From Streptomyces platensis (lineage in GTDB: Bacteria; Actinomycetota; Actinomycetes; Streptomycetales; Streptomycetaceae): a stretch of DNA of 64,000 nt. Numbering within the stretch: position 1 is the first letter of the stretch; the number at the start of each line of letters is the position of its first letter. This document shows positions 1 to 7,794 of the stretch, piece after piece. Location of the stretch: positions 2,480,001 to 2,544,000 of the forward strand of contig NZ_CP023691.1 of NCBI RefSeq assembly GCF_008704855.1, given 5' to 3'. The translations under genes were made by a program, and so were the position numbers. The notes beneath the pieces are model-generated. The model was given only the letters and a program-made list of their open reading frames with translations, did no database searches and was not told the origin of the DNA.

Positions 1-6
1 GCGGAT

Positions 7-27
7 GCTTCCGGTACCACCGGAAGC
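7..27. terminator. Perfect short hairpin at window start
   Basis: A 9-bp perfect inverted repeat (GCTTCCGGT / ACCGGAAGC) with a 3-nt loop. It lies outside any gene I can see and could end a transcript entering from the left or from the psp genes on the right. No T-tract follows. Confidence 0.4.
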
Positions 28-84
28 GGCCGGTGCGGGGCGCGTCCGGGCGGGGGTCGAGGAGGCTCACAAGAGCAAACGGTA

Positions 85-114
85 GCGCCCCGGTCCCTCG
101 CGGGGCCGGGGCGC
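85..114 (-). terminator. Hairpin downstream of pspAA
   Basis: A 9-bp GC stem (GCGCCCCGG / CCGGGGCGC) with a 12-nt loop lies about 45 bases beyond the pspAA stop on the minus strand. This is a typical streptomycete stem without a T-tract, so I read it as the end of the psp transcript. Confidence 0.5.
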
Positions 115-156
115 GGTGCGCTGGAGTGGAGTGTGCAGGCCGGGACCGGCCAGGTT

Positions 157-435
157 TCAGCCCGGGATGAGGCCGTCGTCGCCGAGCATCTCCCGGACCT
201 CGCCGAGGGTCGCGTCCGGGGCGGGGAGGATGAGTTCGGACGGTTCCAGGGCGTCGTCGGGAAGCGGTGTGCCCATCCGGCGCACCGCTTCCAGCAGGGC
301 CCCGAGAGTGCGCCGGAAGCCCGCCTCGTCGCCGCTCTCCATCTCGTCGAGCAGCTCATCGTCCAGTTTGTTGAGCTCGGTGAAGTGGGCGTCGTCCAGC
401 TTCACCTGGCCCTCCCCCATGATCCGTACGATCAC
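157..435 (-). CDS. PspA-associated protein PspAA
   Basis: A 92-residue protein beginning IVRIMGEGQ, a short beta-rich start typical of the PspAA domain that accompanies PspA in actinobacteria. In the family it is thought to act as a partner or modulator of the membrane-stress protein PspA. It starts with GTG, preceded by GGGAGA at good spacing. It lies 57 bases downstream of pspA on the same strand and is probably co-transcribed with it. It is acidic, with no signal peptide or membrane segment, so cytosolic. The family call rests on the N-terminal motif and the neighbour. Confidence 0.8.
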   Translation of the reverse strand: MIVRIMGEGQVKLDDAHFTELNKLDDELLDEMESGDEAGFRRTLGALLEAVRRMGTPLPDDALEPSELILPAPDATLGEVREMLGDDGLIPG

Positions 436-492
436 GACGGTCTCCCTTGGTCCGGTCCGACGATCTCTGGCGAGGCTAACGGCCGCCGTCCC

Positions 493-1290
493 TCACTGCT
501 TGTCGAAACGCGGCCGGTCCTGCTGCGGCGCGGACTGCCCCGCACCGTTCTGTCCGCCCTCGATGGCCTGCTGGCCGGACGAGCCGCCCGAGAGCTCCGC
601 CTTCATCCGCTGGAGCTCCAGCTCGACGTCGCTGCCGCCGGACAGCCGGTCCAGCTCGGCGGTGATGTCGTCCTTGGCCATACCGGACGGGTCGTCCAGC
701 GCACCGGAGGCCATCAGCTCGTCGATGGCACCGGCCCGGGCCTGGAGCTGCGCGGTCTTGTCCTCCGCGCGCTGGATGGCCATGCCGACGTCGCCCATCT
801 CCTCGGAGATGCCGGAGAACGCCTCGCCGATCCGGGTCTGCGCCTGGGCGGCCGTGTAGGTGGCCTTGATCGTCTCCTTCTTCGTACGGAAGGCGTCGAC
901 CTTGGCCTGGAGCCGCTGCGACGCGAGCGTGAGCTTCTCCTCCTCACCCTGAAGCGTCTGGTGCTGCGTCTCCAGGTCGGTGACCTGCTGTTGCAGCGCG
1001 CTGCGCCGGGTCAGCGCCTCACGGGCCAGGTCCTCGCGGCCGAGCGCCAGCGCCTTGCGGCCCTGGTCCTCCAGCTTGGCGGACTGGCCCTGGAGCTGGT
1101 TGAGCTGTAGCTCCAGGCGCTTGCGGGAGGTCGCCACGTCGGCGACGCCGCGGCGTACCTTCTGAAGCAGCTCCAGCTGCTTCTGGTACGAGTAGTCGAG
1201 GGTTTCGCGCGGGTCTTCGGCCCGGTCCAGGGCCTTGTTGGCCTTCGCGCGGAAGATCATCCCCATCCGCTTCATGACACCATCGCTCAT
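493..1290 (-). CDS. pspA: PspA/IM30 family membrane-stress protein
   Basis: A 265-residue, almost entirely helical protein with the PspA/IM30/Vipp1 start (MGMIFRAKANKALDRAEDP) and long heptad-rich coiled coils up to about residue 215. These proteins form ESCRT-III-like oligomers on the inner face of the cytoplasmic membrane and help keep it intact under envelope stress. The C-terminus is Gly/Gln-rich and probably disordered. ATG at 1290 is the first methionine; an internal one five codons on (MKRMGMIF) is an alternative start. pspAA follows on the same strand, and the DUF3043 gene is divergent upstream. No transmembrane segment is seen, which fits a peripheral membrane protein. Confidence 0.93.
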   Translation of the reverse strand: MSDGVMKRMGMIFRAKANKALDRAEDPRETLDYSYQKQLELLQKVRRGVADVATSRKRLELQLNQLQGQSAKLEDQGRKALALGREDLAREALTRRSALQQQVTDLETQHQTLQGEEEKLTLASQRLQAKVDAFRTKKETIKATYTAAQAQTRIGEAFSGISEEMGDVGMAIQRAEDKTAQLQARAGAIDELMASGALDDPSGMAKDDITAELDRLSGGSDVELELQRMKAELSGGSSGQQAIEGGQNGAGQSAPQQDRPRFDKQ

Positions 1291-1606
1291 GGGCCTCGCG
1301 CGCCCCCTTCTGGCCGAGTCACCTCGGGCTTAGGCTCCAGCACATCTACAGACCCCACAGTACGGGCCCTGGTTCCATTACCGCACTGTTCGCGCCCGGA
1401 TGCGCTCCTCCTCCAGGACGATCGAGGGGCCCGGCTTCTCCCGCGCAAGGAGTAGGGAGAGTCCGGACAACCGGCGCGATGTCTGATCTGTCCTGGCAGG
1501 AAGGGGCTTCTGTCCCGGTAAGGCCCCGGTCTCGGGGCGCGCCGTTGCCGGATCGTTCCCCGTCGGACCGTGGCTCACCCGCGGCGAGCACGTACCCTTG
1601 GGTTTT
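1291..1606. other. Divergent intergenic region pspA / DUF3043 gene
   Basis: About 316 bases with no gene-like reading frame. The right end carries the leaderless promoter described for the DUF3043 gene, and the left end must carry the pspA promoter. I saw no clear repeat or structured RNA in between. Confidence 0.5.
1593..1606 (+). promoter_or_regulatory. Leaderless -10 box for DUF3043 gene
   Basis: TACCCT at 1593-1598 lies 8 bases before the GTG at 1607. There is no Shine-Dalgarno sequence. The spacing places the transcription start at or next to the start codon, supporting both the GTG choice and a leaderless mRNA. Confidence 0.55.
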
Positions 1607-2203
1607 GTGTTCCGAAGCCGTTCGAAGGATGAGCAGGCCGCGACCGCCAAGGTGACCGCGGACCAGCCCCAGCAGCCCCGCGACCCGCAGGCCCCCAAGG
1701 GCCGCCCGACACCGAAGCGCAGTGACGCCCAGTCGCAGCGCCGCTCGCGTGCGCATACGCCGGCCAACCGCAAGGACGCGGCCAAGGCCCAGCGTGAGGC
1801 GCGCCGTGCCGACATGGCCCGCCAGCGTGAGGCGATGGCCAGCGGCGACGAGCGGTATCTGCCGGTGCGCGACAAGGGGCCGGTGCGCCGGTTCGCGCGG
1901 GACTATGTCGACTCCCGCTGGGCGGTCGCCGAGTTCTTCCTGCCGATGGCCGTGGTGATCCTGGTGCTCACCATGATCCGGGTGCCGTCGATCCAGAGCA
2001 TCGCGCTGCTGCTGTGGCTCGTGATCATCGTGCTGATCGTGCTCGACTCGGTGCTGATCTGGTTCCGTCTCGGCAAGCTGCTCCAGGAGCGCTTCCCGAA
2101 CGAGAACCTCAAGGGTGTGAAGGCGTACGCGGTGATGCGCACGCTCCAGATGCGGCGGCTGCGGCTGCCGAAGCCGCAGGTGAAGCGGGGCGAGAAGCCG
2201 TAG
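1607..2203 (+). CDS. DUF3043 domain-containing membrane protein
   Basis: A 198-residue protein. The first ~90 residues are highly basic and hydrophilic (Arg/Lys/Gln-rich). Two hydrophobic segments follow: about 22 residues from WAVAEFFLPMAVV, then about 24 residues from SIALLLWLVIIVL. A basic C-terminal tail completes it. This matches the actinobacterial DUF3043 family; function is unknown. I chose GTG at 1607 over an upstream in-frame TTG because a -10-like hexamer sits just before it. It is monocistronic between divergent pspA and a convergent small gene, separated from the latter by a bidirectional terminator. Confidence 0.85.
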   Translation: MFRSRSKDEQAATAKVTADQPQQPRDPQAPKGRPTPKRSDAQSQRRSRAHTPANRKDAAKAQREARRADMARQREAMASGDERYLPVRDKGPVRRFARDYVDSRWAVAEFFLPMAVVILVLTMIRVPSIQSIALLLWLVIIVLIVLDSVLIWFRLGKLLQERFPNENLKGVKAYAVMRTLQMRRLRLPKPQVKRGEKP

Positions 2204-2224
2204 TCGCTGCGGCGGGGTCGCTTT

Positions 2225-2263
2225 GACGCCGGGCCGGACCCCTCAGGGGCCCGGCCCGGCGTC
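2225..2263. terminator. Bidirectional terminator between convergent genes
   Basis: A 13-bp perfect stem (2225-2237 with 2251-2263) plus an inner CCCC/GGGG pairing. It lies exactly between the DUF3043 gene (+) and the small minus-strand gene, so it can serve both. Confidence 0.8.
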
Positions 2264-2271
2264 TTCGGTTC

Positions 2272-2487
2272 TCAGCCCTCCGCGTCCGCGTGCAGGCTCA
2301 TGGGGCCCGCGTAGATCTCGGTCGCGTCCTCGAAGAGCCTGACCTGGTCGACGCCGCCCTCCAGGAGGGCCTTCCACTCCTCGCCGATCCAGGACTCCGC
2401 GTCGCCCTGCGTGGTGAACTCCTCGGGTTGCACGGCCGGCGCCGTCTCCGAACCGTCGGCCTTCTCGAACCGCCACGTCCACGCCAT
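2272..2487 (-). CDS. Small conserved hypothetical protein
   Basis: A 71-residue acidic protein starting MAWTWRFEKADGS and containing WIGEEWKALLEGG. It has no membrane segment, signal peptide or cysteine. Its compositional bias and codon use match real Streptomyces genes. It sits between convergent DUF3043 and divergent cobU. It resembles a small conserved actinobacterial family of unknown function, and I cannot assign a role. Confidence 0.75.
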   Translation of the reverse strand: MAWTWRFEKADGSETAPAVQPEEFTTQGDAESWIGEEWKALLEGGVDQVRLFEDATEIYAGPMSLHADAEG

Positions 2488-2648
2488 CTGCGCCTCCTGG
2501 ATCCCACCGAGTACGAGTCTGTGCCCCCGCGGAGCGCGTCGAAGTGCCCTCCGCCGGGCCGTTCTTCCGTGCTGATCGGCAGCCTAACGGCCGTGTCGAG
2601 TCCGCCCCCGCCGCGCCCGCCGGGCGGGGACGCGAGAAACTCGGCGGT

Positions 2649-3926
2649 GTGGATGTGACTCTCCTCGGCACCGGGGCCCCGCAGGGGCTGCCGCGGCCCG
2701 GCTGCCCGTGTGCCGCCTGTGCGACCGCCGTCGGCGACGAGGCGCGGGCGGCCACCGCGCTGCTCGTCGACGGTGCGCTGCTGATCGATCTGACCCCGGG
2801 CCCGGCCTTCGCGGCCGCCCGCGCCGGGCAGTCACTGGCGGGCGTGCGGCAGGTGCTGCTCTCGCATCCGCACGACGGTCCGGCGCTGGAGGTGCCGGCC
2901 GGGCTGCCGCAGCCGGGCCGGGTCGCGGACGGGCGGGAGCTGGCGCTGCTCGACGGGCACCGGGTGCGGGCCCTCGCGGTGGACATCCCCGGGACCGGCT
3001 ACGAGATCTCCGGCGCCGAGGGCGAGCGGCTGCTGTATCTGCCGCCGGGCGCGGCCCCGTCCGGGCTGGACGGGAACGGCCGGCCGGCGGGCGGCGGTGA
3101 CCAGGGCACCGGCGGCAACGGCCCGTACGACCTGGTGCTGCTCGATGTGCTGGGGCGGCCCGACGCGCTGGCCAGGCTGCGGGCGAGCGGGGCGGTCGAC
3201 GCGGCGACGGATGTGCTCGCGGTGCACCTGGACCACCAGGTGCCGCCGGGGCCCGAGCTGCACCGGCGGCTGGCGGCGGTGGGGGCCCGCGCGGTGGCGG
3301 ACGGCAGCACACTGCGGGTCGGCGAGTTCCACGCGGTGCCGGATCTGCCGCGGCGCACGCTGGTGCTGGGCGGGGCGCGCAGCGGGAAGTCGGTGGAGGC
3401 GGAGCGGCGGCTGGTGGCCTTCCCGGACGTGGTCTACGTGGCCACCGGCGGCACCCGGGACGGCGACGAGGACTGGGCGCAGCGGGTCTCGCTGCACCGC
3501 GAGCGGCGGCCGAGCAGCTGGCGCACCGTCGAGACCTGCGATCTGGTGCCGCTGCTGGCCGCGGCCGGGCCCGGCGCGGACCCCGGCACCCGGTGGCCGG
3601 CCGAGGCGTCACCGCTGCTCATCGACTGTCTGGCGCTGTGGCTGACGCATGTCATGGACGAGGTCGGGGCGTGGGACGACGCGACCTGGGAGGCCGGTGG
3701 CCGGCGGGCGCTGCAAGAGCGGACCGACGCACTGGTGGCGGCGGTGCGCGATACGCGCCGGCGGGTGGTGGCGGTCAGCAACGAGGTCGGCTCCGGCGTC
3801 GTCCCGGCGACCCCGGCGGGCCGGCGGTTCCGGGACGAACTGGGGCGGCTGAACGCGGCGTTCGGCGCGGAGTGCGAGCAGGTGCTGCTGGTCGTCGCGG
3901 GCCAGGCGCTTGCCCTGCGGGGATGA
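2649..3926 (+). CDS. cobU: CobU adenosylcobinamide kinase/guanylyltransferase fused to MBL-like domain
   Basis: A 425-residue protein. The C-terminal ~190 residues are a complete CobU: P-loop GGARSGKS near residue 241, the His-containing loop VSLHRERRP, and NEVGSGVVP near the C-terminus. CobU phosphorylates adenosylcobinamide and then guanylylates it to AdoCbi-GDP, the substrate of CobS. Residues 1-230 (DVTLLGTGAPQGLPRPGC, then LLSHPHDGP) look like a metallo-beta-lactamase fold of the PhnP type, although the metal motif appears as SHPHDG rather than the usual HxHxDH. The GTG start is chosen because homology begins there; the Shine-Dalgarno is weak and upstream in-frame starts exist. cobT and cobS lie downstream. 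Confidence 0.88.
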   Translation: MDVTLLGTGAPQGLPRPGCPCAACATAVGDEARAATALLVDGALLIDLTPGPAFAAARAGQSLAGVRQVLLSHPHDGPALEVPAGLPQPGRVADGRELALLDGHRVRALAVDIPGTGYEISGAEGERLLYLPPGAAPSGLDGNGRPAGGGDQGTGGNGPYDLVLLDVLGRPDALARLRASGAVDAATDVLAVHLDHQVPPGPELHRRLAAVGARAVADGSTLRVGEFHAVPDLPRRTLVLGGARSGKSVEAERRLVAFPDVVYVATGGTRDGDEDWAQRVSLHRERRPSSWRTVETCDLVPLLAAAGPGADPGTRWPAEASPLLIDCLALWLTHVMDEVGAWDDATWEAGGRRALQERTDALVAAVRDTRRRVVAVSNEVGSGVVPATPAGRRFRDELGRLNAAFGAECEQVLLVVAGQALALRG

Positions 3927-4080
3927 CGGGGGCTCTGCGGCCGGTGGCCGCTTGCGCCGCGGGATGACGGAGGGCCGGGAGCCGGTGGGCGCTCGCCCTG
4001 CGGGATGGCCGAGGCCCGGTGGCCGGGATCCGCTTGCGCTGCGTGGATGACGGAGGCCCGGTGGGCCCCGTGTCCGCTTG
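3908..4080 (+). repeat. Degenerate 41-bp tandem repeat after cobU
   Basis: Four imperfect units of about 41-44 bp begin at 3908, 3950, 3991 and 4032, each opening with GCTTGC/GCTCGC and containing GGATGACGG (GGATGGCCG in the third). A fifth partial unit starts at 4076. The first unit covers the last codons and stop of cobU, so the array grew from or into the gene end. Confidence 0.8.
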
Positions 4081-4112
4081 CCCGGGGGCGCGGCGCCGGG
4101 TGCTCTTGACCC

Positions 4113-4820
4113 GTGACCGAATCCGAGCGGACCGAGACGGCAGCGCCGGACGAGCGGGGGCCGGGGGCCCTCCGGGAGCCGGGGGCACGGGGGCGGCGTT
4201 TCGACGCGGCCGTACGCGGCTACCTGGCGCGGTATCCGGGGGCGACGGTGGTCGCGCTCGGGGAGGGGCTCGGTACCGGGTTCTGGCGGCTGGACAACGG
4301 GCTGCTGAACTGGCTGACGGTGCTGGCGCCGGAGACCGCCGCGGTGCGCCGGATACTGCTGCCGGACGGCCCGCGGCGGCGTACGGTCGCCCGCGCGGTG
4401 ACCGATCACCGCTGGCTGGACGCGGTACAGGAGCCGGAGCGCGGGGTCGTCGTCACCGCGCCGGGGGTGCTGATGCGGCTGTCGCCGTCCGCGGTGCGGG
4501 CGCTGCTGGCGGCGTGTGCGGAGCGGTTTCCCGGTGGTGCGCTGGTCTTTGACGCCCTGCCACGGACGGCGACGGCGCTGGCCCGGCGGGCCGCCGGGCC
4601 GGGCGGCGGCCGGTGGCCGGGGCCGGTGCGCTGGGGGCTGGACCGGGCCGAGCTGCCGCGGGTGGCCGGAGTGCACCCGGGCATCGTGGCGGTGCGCGAG
4701 GTCGGCCCGGTCGGGTGGCTGCGCCGGATGCCGGTGCTGGGTGCGCTGACGCCCCTGGTGTGCGAGGTGCGCTTCGCGGCGGCCCGTTCCCCCCGGCGGG
4801 CCTCGTCAGCGGTGAGTTGA
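4113..4820 (+). CDS. Degenerate LCM/TcmP-type methyltransferase-like protein
   Basis: A 235-residue protein with the fold signature of the leucine carboxyl methyltransferase/TcmP family: ATVVALGEGLGTGFWRLDN followed by WLTVLAPETAAVRRILLP. Family members carry GAGLDT and an acidic residue in the second strand (vDlP). Here these read GEGLGT and TVLAP, so SAM binding may be altered or lost. It lies between cobU and cobT, 16 bases before cobT, suggesting co-transcription and perhaps a role tied to corrinoid metabolism; that is inference. GTG at 4113 has no convincing Shine-Dalgarno sequence. Confidence 0.65.
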   Translation: MTESERTETAAPDERGPGALREPGARGRRFDAAVRGYLARYPGATVVALGEGLGTGFWRLDNGLLNWLTVLAPETAAVRRILLPDGPRRRTVARAVTDHRWLDAVQEPERGVVVTAPGVLMRLSPSAVRALLAACAERFPGGALVFDALPRTATALARRAAGPGGGRWPGPVRWGLDRAELPRVAGVHPGIVAVREVGPVGWLRRMPVLGALTPLVCEVRFAAARSPRRASSAVS

Positions 4821-4823
4821 CGG

Positions 4824-4836
4824 TAATCTGCGCCCA
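4824..4836 (+). promoter_or_regulatory. Leaderless -10 box for cobT
   Basis: TAATCT at 4824-4829 is followed by 7 bases and then the cobT ATG, with no Shine-Dalgarno sequence. It suggests cobT has its own leaderless promoter inside the cob cluster. Confidence 0.55.
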
Positions 4837-5883
4837 ATGAGTGCCCTGAACCTCGATGACTTCGCCCACCTGATCGAGCGCCCCGACGGCGGTGTGCGCC
4901 GTGACGCCGAGGAGCGGCGGGCGCGGCTGGCCGTGCCGCCGGGAGCCCTCGGCCGCCTCGACGAACTGGGCGAATGGCTGGCCGCCGCACAGCAGCAGGT
5001 GCCGGTGCGGCCGGTCGAGAGGCCGCGGGTGCTGCTGTTCGCGGGCGATCACGGGGTGGCGGAACTGGGAGTGTCCGCCCGGCCGGCCGGCGGCACCCGG
5101 GATCTCGTACGGGCCGTGCTGGACGGCGCGAGCCCGGCCGCGGTGCTGGCGCGGAACACCGGGGCGCAGCTGCGCGTGGTGGACCTGGCGGTGGACTGCG
5201 ACCCGGAGGAGCTGCCGGAGGAGGTCACCCGGTACCGCGTGCGGCGGGGTTCGGGACGGATCGATGCCGAGGACGCGCTGACGGCCGAGGAGGCCGAGGC
5301 GGCGTTCCGGGCCGGGATGGCGATCGCGGACGAGGAGGCGGACGCCGGCACCGATCTGGTGGTGCTGGGTGATCTGAGCGTCGGCGGGACGACGGTGGCG
5401 AGCACGCTGATCGCCGCGCTGTGCGGGACGGACGCCTCGGTGGTCACCGGCCGGGGCGGCGCGGGGATCGACGACCTGGCGTGGATGCGCAAGTGCGCGG
5501 CGATCCGTGACGCCCTGCGGCGGGCCCGTCCGGTGCTCGGCGATCAGCTGGAGCTGCTGGCCACGGTCGGCGGCGCGGATCTGACCGCGATCACCGGTTT
5601 TCTGCTCCAGAGCGCGGTGCGCCGTACTCCGGTGATCCTCGACGGGGTGGTCTCGGCGGCCTGTGCGCTGGTGGCGCAGCGGGTGGCGTTCCGGGCGCCG
5701 GACTGGTGGCTGGCCGGGCAGGCCAGCGGCGAGCCGGCGCAGGCGAAGGCGCTTGACCGGATCGCACTCAACCCTCTGCTCGACCACGGCGTCACTGCGG
5801 GTGAGGGGACGGGGGCGCTGCTGGCCCTGCCATTGGTGCAGGCGGCCGCGGCCCTGGCGGCAGAACTGCCCGTACGCGACTGA
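4837..5883 (+). CDS. cobT: Nicotinate-nucleotide--dimethylbenzimidazole phosphoribosyltransferase CobT
   Basis: A 348-residue protein, the usual length. Features include FAGDHGVAELGVSA near the N-terminus, GDLSVGGTTVASTL in the middle and VTAGEGTGALLALPL near the C-terminus, where the Glu is the catalytic base of the family. It transfers phosphoribose from nicotinate mononucleotide to dimethylbenzimidazole, giving alpha-ribazole phosphate for the lower ligand of cobalamin. Cytosolic. It follows the methyltransferase-like gene closely but may also have its own leaderless promoter. No cobalamin riboswitch was seen upstream. Confidence 0.95.
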   Translation: MSALNLDDFAHLIERPDGGVRRDAEERRARLAVPPGALGRLDELGEWLAAAQQQVPVRPVERPRVLLFAGDHGVAELGVSARPAGGTRDLVRAVLDGASPAAVLARNTGAQLRVVDLAVDCDPEELPEEVTRYRVRRGSGRIDAEDALTAEEAEAAFRAGMAIADEEADAGTDLVVLGDLSVGGTTVASTLIAALCGTDASVVTGRGGAGIDDLAWMRKCAAIRDALRRARPVLGDQLELLATVGGADLTAITGFLLQSAVRRTPVILDGVVSAACALVAQRVAFRAPDWWLAGQASGEPAQAKALDRIALNPLLDHGVTAGEGTGALLALPLVQAAAALAAELPVRD

Positions 5884-5919
5884 CCCGGGGCCGGCCCAGC
5901 GCGGCCGGCTCCACCGGAA

Positions 5920-5949
5920 GCGCCCGGGCGGGGGCCCGGACCCGGGCGC
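5920..5949 (+). terminator. Hairpin after cobT
   Basis: A 9-bp perfect GC stem (5920-5928 with 5941-5949) with a 12-nt loop, 37 bases past the cobT stop. Confidence 0.5.
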
Positions 5950-5983
5950 CGGCTGCACGCCCGTGCCGGACCACCGGCGGCGC

Positions 5984-6018
5984 CCCATAAGATCGCGCTT
6001 TACACGTTTTATGGGAGA
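5984..6018 (+). promoter_or_regulatory. Inverted repeat overlapping the MprF-like gene ribosome-binding site
   Basis: CCCATAA (5984-5990) and TTATGGG (6009-6015) are a perfect 7-bp inverted repeat. The right arm overlaps the GGGAGA ribosome-binding site (6013-6018) that serves the TTG start at 6025. In RNA it could hide the ribosome-binding site; in DNA it could be an operator. Confidence 0.45.
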
Positions 6019-6024
6019 CATCGC

Positions 6025-7794
6025 TTGAGTCCGGACGAAGGCCGCGCGCGCGGCTCATGGTCACAGCGTGGTGCCGCGTTCGGCATCTGGTATCTGCGCA
6101 CGGTCACCTTCCTCAATTTCCTGAGTGCGGTGTGGGTGTCGTTCGGCAATGACATCCGCCGGCACAACAGCGCGGAATTCTTCACTCCGTATCTGCTGAC
6201 GGCGGGCTTCGCCTCCGCCGCCTTCTCGCTGTTCCTGTCGGTCACCCTGCGACGGGGCAAGCGGGCGGCGTGGATCCTGAATCTGGTGCTGTCCGGGCTG
6301 CTGACGCTGCTGTTCGCTTTCGGGATGGTGGCGGCCCCGGAGTTCCGCGGCCATGTGCAGAACTGGGTGTCGCTGGTATTGACCGCGCTGTTCGCCGTCG
6401 CCTTGGTGGCCGGGCGCCGGGAGTTCGCCGCGAAGGGCGACCGGGCGAACCCGAAACTGGCGGCGGCGGTCGCGGCCGGCGGTCTGCTGGCCGCCTCGCT
6501 GCTCGCCGCGCTCCTGGTGACCGTCACCAACACCGCGGCCGGTCCCTCGACCTTTGTGCAGCGCTGGCGCTACGGCCTGATGCGGCTGGTGTCGCTGGCC
6601 GCCGACGACCGTGCGTTCCCGGAGATCGCCACCCCGAACTGGGTCAATGTCGCGATCAATGTGCTGAGCACGCTGCTGCTGGTCGCGGTCCTGTGGGCGG
6701 CGTTCCGGTCCGTACGGAGCACCGAGGCGCTCACCGCGGACGGCGAGGAGCGGCTGCGGGCCCTCCTGGCGCGGCACGGCGACCGCGATTCGCTGGGCTA
6801 CTTCGCGCTGCGGCGCGACAAGAGCGTGCTGTTCTCCCCCAGCGGCAAGGCCGCCGTCACCTACCGCGTGGTGGGCGGGGTGTCGCTGGCCTCCGGCGAT
6901 CCGCTGGGCGACCCCGAGGCCTGGCCGGGGGCGATCGAGGTATGGCTGGCCGAGGCACGGGAGCACGGCTGGGCGCCGGCGGTGATGGGGGCGAGCGAGG
7001 AGGGCGGCACGATCTACGCCCGGCACGGTCTGGACGCGCTGGAGCTGGGCGACGAAGCGATCGTGGAGACCGGGGAGTTCACCCTCGACGGGCGGGCGAT
7101 GCGCACCGTGCGGCAGGCCTACAACCGCATCAAGCGGGCCGGCTACACGGTCACCATCCGGCGCCACGAGGACATCCCGGCCGCGGAGATGGACCGGCTG
7201 CTGCGGCTGGCCGACGACTGGCGTGACGGGGAGACGGAGCGCGGCTTCTCGATGGCGCTGGGCCGGCTCGGCGACCCGGGGGACGGGCGCTGCGTGATGC
7301 TCGAATGCCGGAGCGGCGGCGGGGAGGAAGCCGGCGAAGACGGGGAACTGCGGGCACTGCTCAGCTTTGTGCCGTGGGGCGAGAAGGGCCTTTCGCTGGA
7401 TCTGATGCGGCGGGACCGGAACTCCGAGAACGGTCTGATGGAGTTCATGGTGCTGGAGCTGATCCAACGGGCGAAAGAGGTGGAGGTCACGCAACTCTCG
7501 CTCAACTTCGCGATGTTCCGTTCCGTCTTCGAACGTGGATCGCGACTCGGCGCGGGCCCGGTGCTGCGCCTGTGGCGCTCGCTGCTCAGCTTCTTCTCCC
7601 GGTGGTGGCAGATCGAATCGCTCTATCGTGCCAATGCGAAATACCGGCCGATCTGGGAGCCGCGGTACATGCTCTTCGAAAAGAGCACCGATTTGCTCCG
7701 CATCGGAATCGCCGCCGGCCGCGCGGAAGGTTTTCTGGAAGCACCCGGTCTGCCCAAGTGGCTGAACCGCAAGCACCTGGAGAATGTGAGATGA
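6025..7794 (+). CDS. MprF-like phosphatidylglycerol lysyltransferase domain protein
   Basis: A 589-residue protein. The N-terminal ~230 residues hold about six membrane segments (for example LNLVLSGLLTLLFAFGMV). The soluble C-terminal half, from about residue 250, is a DUF2156/MprF catalytic domain with KGLSLDLMRRD, LSLNFAMFRSVFERG and SLYRANAKYRPIWEPRY. Family members move an aminoacyl group, often lysine, from tRNA to phosphatidylglycerol and so lower the membrane's negative charge. It starts at TTG with GGGAGA at good spacing. The stop overlaps the next start (ATGA), so it is translationally coupled to the rhomboid-like gene. Confidence 0.85.
   Translation: MSPDEGRARGSWSQRGAAFGIWYLRTVTFLNFLSAVWVSFGNDIRRHNSAEFFTPYLLTAGFASAAFSLFLSVTLRRGKRAAWILNLVLSGLLTLLFAFGMVAAPEFRGHVQNWVSLVLTALFAVALVAGRREFAAKGDRANPKLAAAVAAGGLLAASLLAALLVTVTNTAAGPSTFVQRWRYGLMRLVSLAADDRAFPEIATPNWVNVAINVLSTLLLVAVLWAAFRSVRSTEALTADGEERLRALLARHGDRDSLGYFALRRDKSVLFSPSGKAAVTYRVVGGVSLASGDPLGDPEAWPGAIEVWLAEAREHGWAPAVMGASEEGGTIYARHGLDALELGDEAIVETGEFTLDGRAMRTVRQAYNRIKRAGYTVTIRRHEDIPAAEMDRLLRLADDWRDGETERGFSMALGRLGDPGDGRCVMLECRSGGGEEAGEDGELRALLSFVPWGEKGLSLDLMRRDRNSENGLMEFMVLELIQRAKEVEVTQLSLNFAMFRSVFERGSRLGAGPVLRLWRSLLSFFSRWWQIESLYRANAKYRPIWEPRYMLFEKSTDLLRIGIAAGRAEGFLEAPGLPKWLNRKHLENVR

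Noticed and set aside
2504..2648. Cobalamin riboswitch upstream of cobU
   Set aside because: No B12-box-like sequence was seen here or upstream of cobT and cobS; the leaders are short or absent.
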